A stretch of DNA of 64,000 nucleotides, from contig CAYTPV010000011.1 in NCBI GenBank assembly GCA_964440115.1, forward strand, positions 1 through 64,000, in the 5' to 3' direction. Under the pieces are notes generated by a model. The model worked only from the letters and a program-made list of their open reading frames with translations, was not told the DNA's origin and did no database searches. This document shows positions 62,334 to 64,000 of the stretch, piece after piece. The first letter of the stretch is position 1, and every line of letters begins with the position of its first letter. The stretch is from JAEWWD01 sp964440115 (GTDB lineage: Bacteria; Bacillota; Clostridia; Christensenellales; CAG-138). Position numbers and translations under genes: made by a program.

Positions 62334-63698
62334 TTATAAAAACTTTCGCGTTTGCTTGTATACATCGCCCGAGCCAAGCGTCAGCACCAGATCGCCCGGC
62401 TTGGCGTGCTCGTCAAGGTATGCGCGGATTTCTTCAAATGTCTTGATATACTGCGCCTTTCCCGCCTCGTGCGCGTTGATTGCTGCCACCATATCCCGCG
62501 CGTGCACGCTGCCGTCGTCCGTTTCGCGGCCGGGGTAAATTTCCGGTACCAGCACTTCGTCCGCAAGTTCAAAGCAGGTCACATTCTTGGTAAAAAGCGT
62601 CTTCGCGCGCGTGTACGAATTGCACTGGAACACGCACCACAGCTTATTCTTGGGCACACGGGATGCGCTGTCCAGCACTGCTGCAACTTCCGCCGGATGA
62701 TGCGCGTAATCGTGATAAACCTTCACGCCGTTCCGCTCGCCGTAATATTCAAACCGGCGGCGCGTCAGCGTATAGCCCGAAAGCCCTTCGGCAACATCCA
62801 CAAAGGATTCGCCAAGCGCCAGCGATACCGCACACGCGGCGAGTGCGTTGACGATATTGTGCCGTCCCGGCACCATGAGCGTGATATGCCCGAGCTTTTT
62901 GCCTTTGTACATGACGTCGAAGGAAGAATTGCCCGCTTCGTCAAACCGGATATCCGCAGGGGTATAGTCCGCGTCCGCGAAACCGTAGGAGATCGTGCGC
63001 ACCGGATGCGGCGGGTTCTGAAGGAGGTCTTTTACGCGCGGATCATCCGAACAGCCCAGGAACAGTCCATCCTCCGGCAGCAGCCTGAGGAATTTGCGGA
63101 ACGCGTCCGTGATGTGATTGATATCCCTGAAATAATCGAGATGATCGTCGTCGATGTTGCTGATGATGGCCATCGTGGGCCGCAATGTGAGGAAGCTTTC
63201 CACGTATTCGCACGCTTCGGTAATGAACAGATCGTCGCTGCCCACGCGCGTGCCGCCGGACAGGAAGTCGACGTCCCCGCCCACATGGACGGTAGCATCC
63301 AGCGCGCCATACTGCGCGATGCGCGCCAGCATGGATGTGATGGTGGTTTTGCCGTGGCAGCCCGCTACGCCGACCACCTGTCTGTAGTGCGAAGAGATTT
63401 CCCCAAGAGCGACACTGCGCTCCAGTTCGGGGATGCCGCGTTCACGCGCCGCCGCGCGCTCGACATTATCTTTTTTAATAGCTGCGGAGTAGATGACCGC
63501 CTGCGCGTCCCCTACCTGTTCCGCTTTGTGGCCGATGTACACAGGGACGCCCATTTGTATGAGCCGTTCCGTAAACGGGGAACTATCCCTGTCTGAACCT
63601 GTAACGGTGTATCCGCGAGCGCGCAATATCTGCGCCAGGCCGTTCATGCTGCATCCGCCGATGCCTATCAGGTGTACGCGCTGTTTGCCCTCGAGCAT
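62334..63698 (-). CDS. murC: UDP-N-acetylmuramate--L-alanine ligase
   Basis: 454 residues. It adds L-Ala to UDP-MurNAc, the first peptide step of peptidoglycan synthesis. The N-terminal Rossmann motif HLIGIGGCSMNGLAQIL, the ATP-binding loop GVAGCHGKTTITSML, the central NIDDDHLDYF and the C-terminal domain's HDYAHHPAEV are all intact. GGGGG precedes the ATG. It stands alone; no other mur gene is in the window. Confidence 0.97.
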   Translation of the reverse strand: MLEGKQRVHLIGIGGCSMNGLAQILRARGYTVTGSDRDSSPFTERLIQMGVPVYIGHKAEQVGDAQAVIYSAAIKKDNVERAAARERGIPELERSVALGEISSHYRQVVGVAGCHGKTTITSMLARIAQYGALDATVHVGGDVDFLSGGTRVGSDDLFITEACEYVESFLTLRPTMAIISNIDDDHLDYFRDINHITDAFRKFLRLLPEDGLFLGCSDDPRVKDLLQNPPHPVRTISYGFADADYTPADIRFDEAGNSSFDVMYKGKKLGHITLMVPGRHNIVNALAACAVSLALGESFVDVAEGLSGYTLTRRRFEYYGERNGVKVYHDYAHHPAEVAAVLDSASRVPKNKLWCVFQCNSYTRAKTLFTKNVTCFELADEVLVPEIYPGRETDDGSVHARDMVAAINAHEAGKAQYIKTFEEIRAYLDEHAKPGDLVLTLGSGDVYKQTRKFL

Positions 63699-63798
63699 GG
63701 ATTCTAAGACCCCCTTTGATGGCTTCCTACATTATACGACTCAGGTCTGTAGATGTCTACTGCAGCGGGCTTGGCTATATTGGAGCGGGGGGAATTAA

Positions 63799-64000
63799 GG
63801 TATCGCCGCTTATAGCGGCGACGGATGATTATGTTATTTAATAGCGGGCGGGCTGCGGCCCCCCGCGCCCCCTAAAGGAGATGCACGGATGCGCTTTCAG
63901 AGGTTTAGAGTTTTAGTAATAAGCAGTGCTCGTACCATAGGGGGAGTGGGGGGCGAAGCCCTCCCACTTAATAATAAAAATATTTATCGTTGCCGCCATA
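63799..64000. repeat. R1 dispersed repeat, running off the window
   Basis: Starts GGTATCGCCGCTTATAGCGGCGACGG, then GCGGGCGGGCTGCGGCCCCCCGCGCCCCCT, a unique centre, and AGGGGGAGTGGGGGGCGAAGCCCTCCC, ending in TCGTTGCCGCC at the window edge. Confidence 0.75.

Overview
The window looks like the chromosome of an anaerobic, endospore-forming member of the Bacillota (class Clostridia, possibly near Christensenellales; order not provable from sequence alone). The reasons are a SleC/Csp spore-germination locus, a SpoIID protein, a superoxide reductase in place of an oxygen-based defence, T-box and TPP leaders, purine-rich ribosome binding sites before nearly every gene, and moderate-to-high G+C. No rRNA, tRNA, CRISPR array, phage or transposase gene was seen.

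Layout. 1-6.6 kb: germination locus, with two SleC-type cortex-lytic proteins (one without its catalytic Glu) divergent from two Csp-type subtilases. 6.9-9.4 kb: SpoIID, a membrane-tethered sigma-region-2-like protein and a TetR regulator. 9.9-34.1 kb: the most striking part, a same-strand tandem array of 17 complete genes plus one 5'-truncated relic, all encoding one family of acidic secreted proteins of about 320-380 residues with an invariant 23-residue signal peptide. All but one of the complete genes end in a PPKTG sortase-type anchor. A further member lies at 37.4 kb, beyond leuS (with T-box leader) and a 51-residue protein. Each gene is monocistronic with its own promoter and terminator. 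38.6-48.4 kb: small hypotheticals, a chagasin-type protease inhibitor, ThiT with a TPP riboswitch, a VWA protein, a macro-domain protein, a DUF2975/HTH pair, PEP carboxykinase and asparaginase. 48.6-55.1 kb: an F-type ATP synthase operon (I-a-c-b-delta-alpha-gamma-beta-epsilon) whose delta gene encodes only the C-terminal domain. 55-64 kb: assorted small genes, superoxide reductase, a large double-HTH protein and murC.

The array is the candidate undescribed system. Its members keep fixed ends and fixed internal blocks but differ in two central regions, as expected for a diversifying surface-protein family. In members 1-9 (except the relic) the predicted first transcribed bases (GTGCA-GGTTCCC type) are complementary to a motif just after the stop codon and before the terminator (GGGAACC-GCAC type). 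In member 1 both halves have changed together. This predicts mRNAs whose 5' and 3' ends pair. Fourteen members also carry an 11-bp-phased direct repeat next to the -35 box, suggesting one common OmpR/PhoB-like activator. No sortase is encoded in the window, so anchoring must rely on one encoded elsewhere.

Three families of hairpin-rich dispersed repeats (called R1, R2 and R3 here) occupy many intergenic gaps, and a 229-bp multi-hairpin element is duplicated inside the array.
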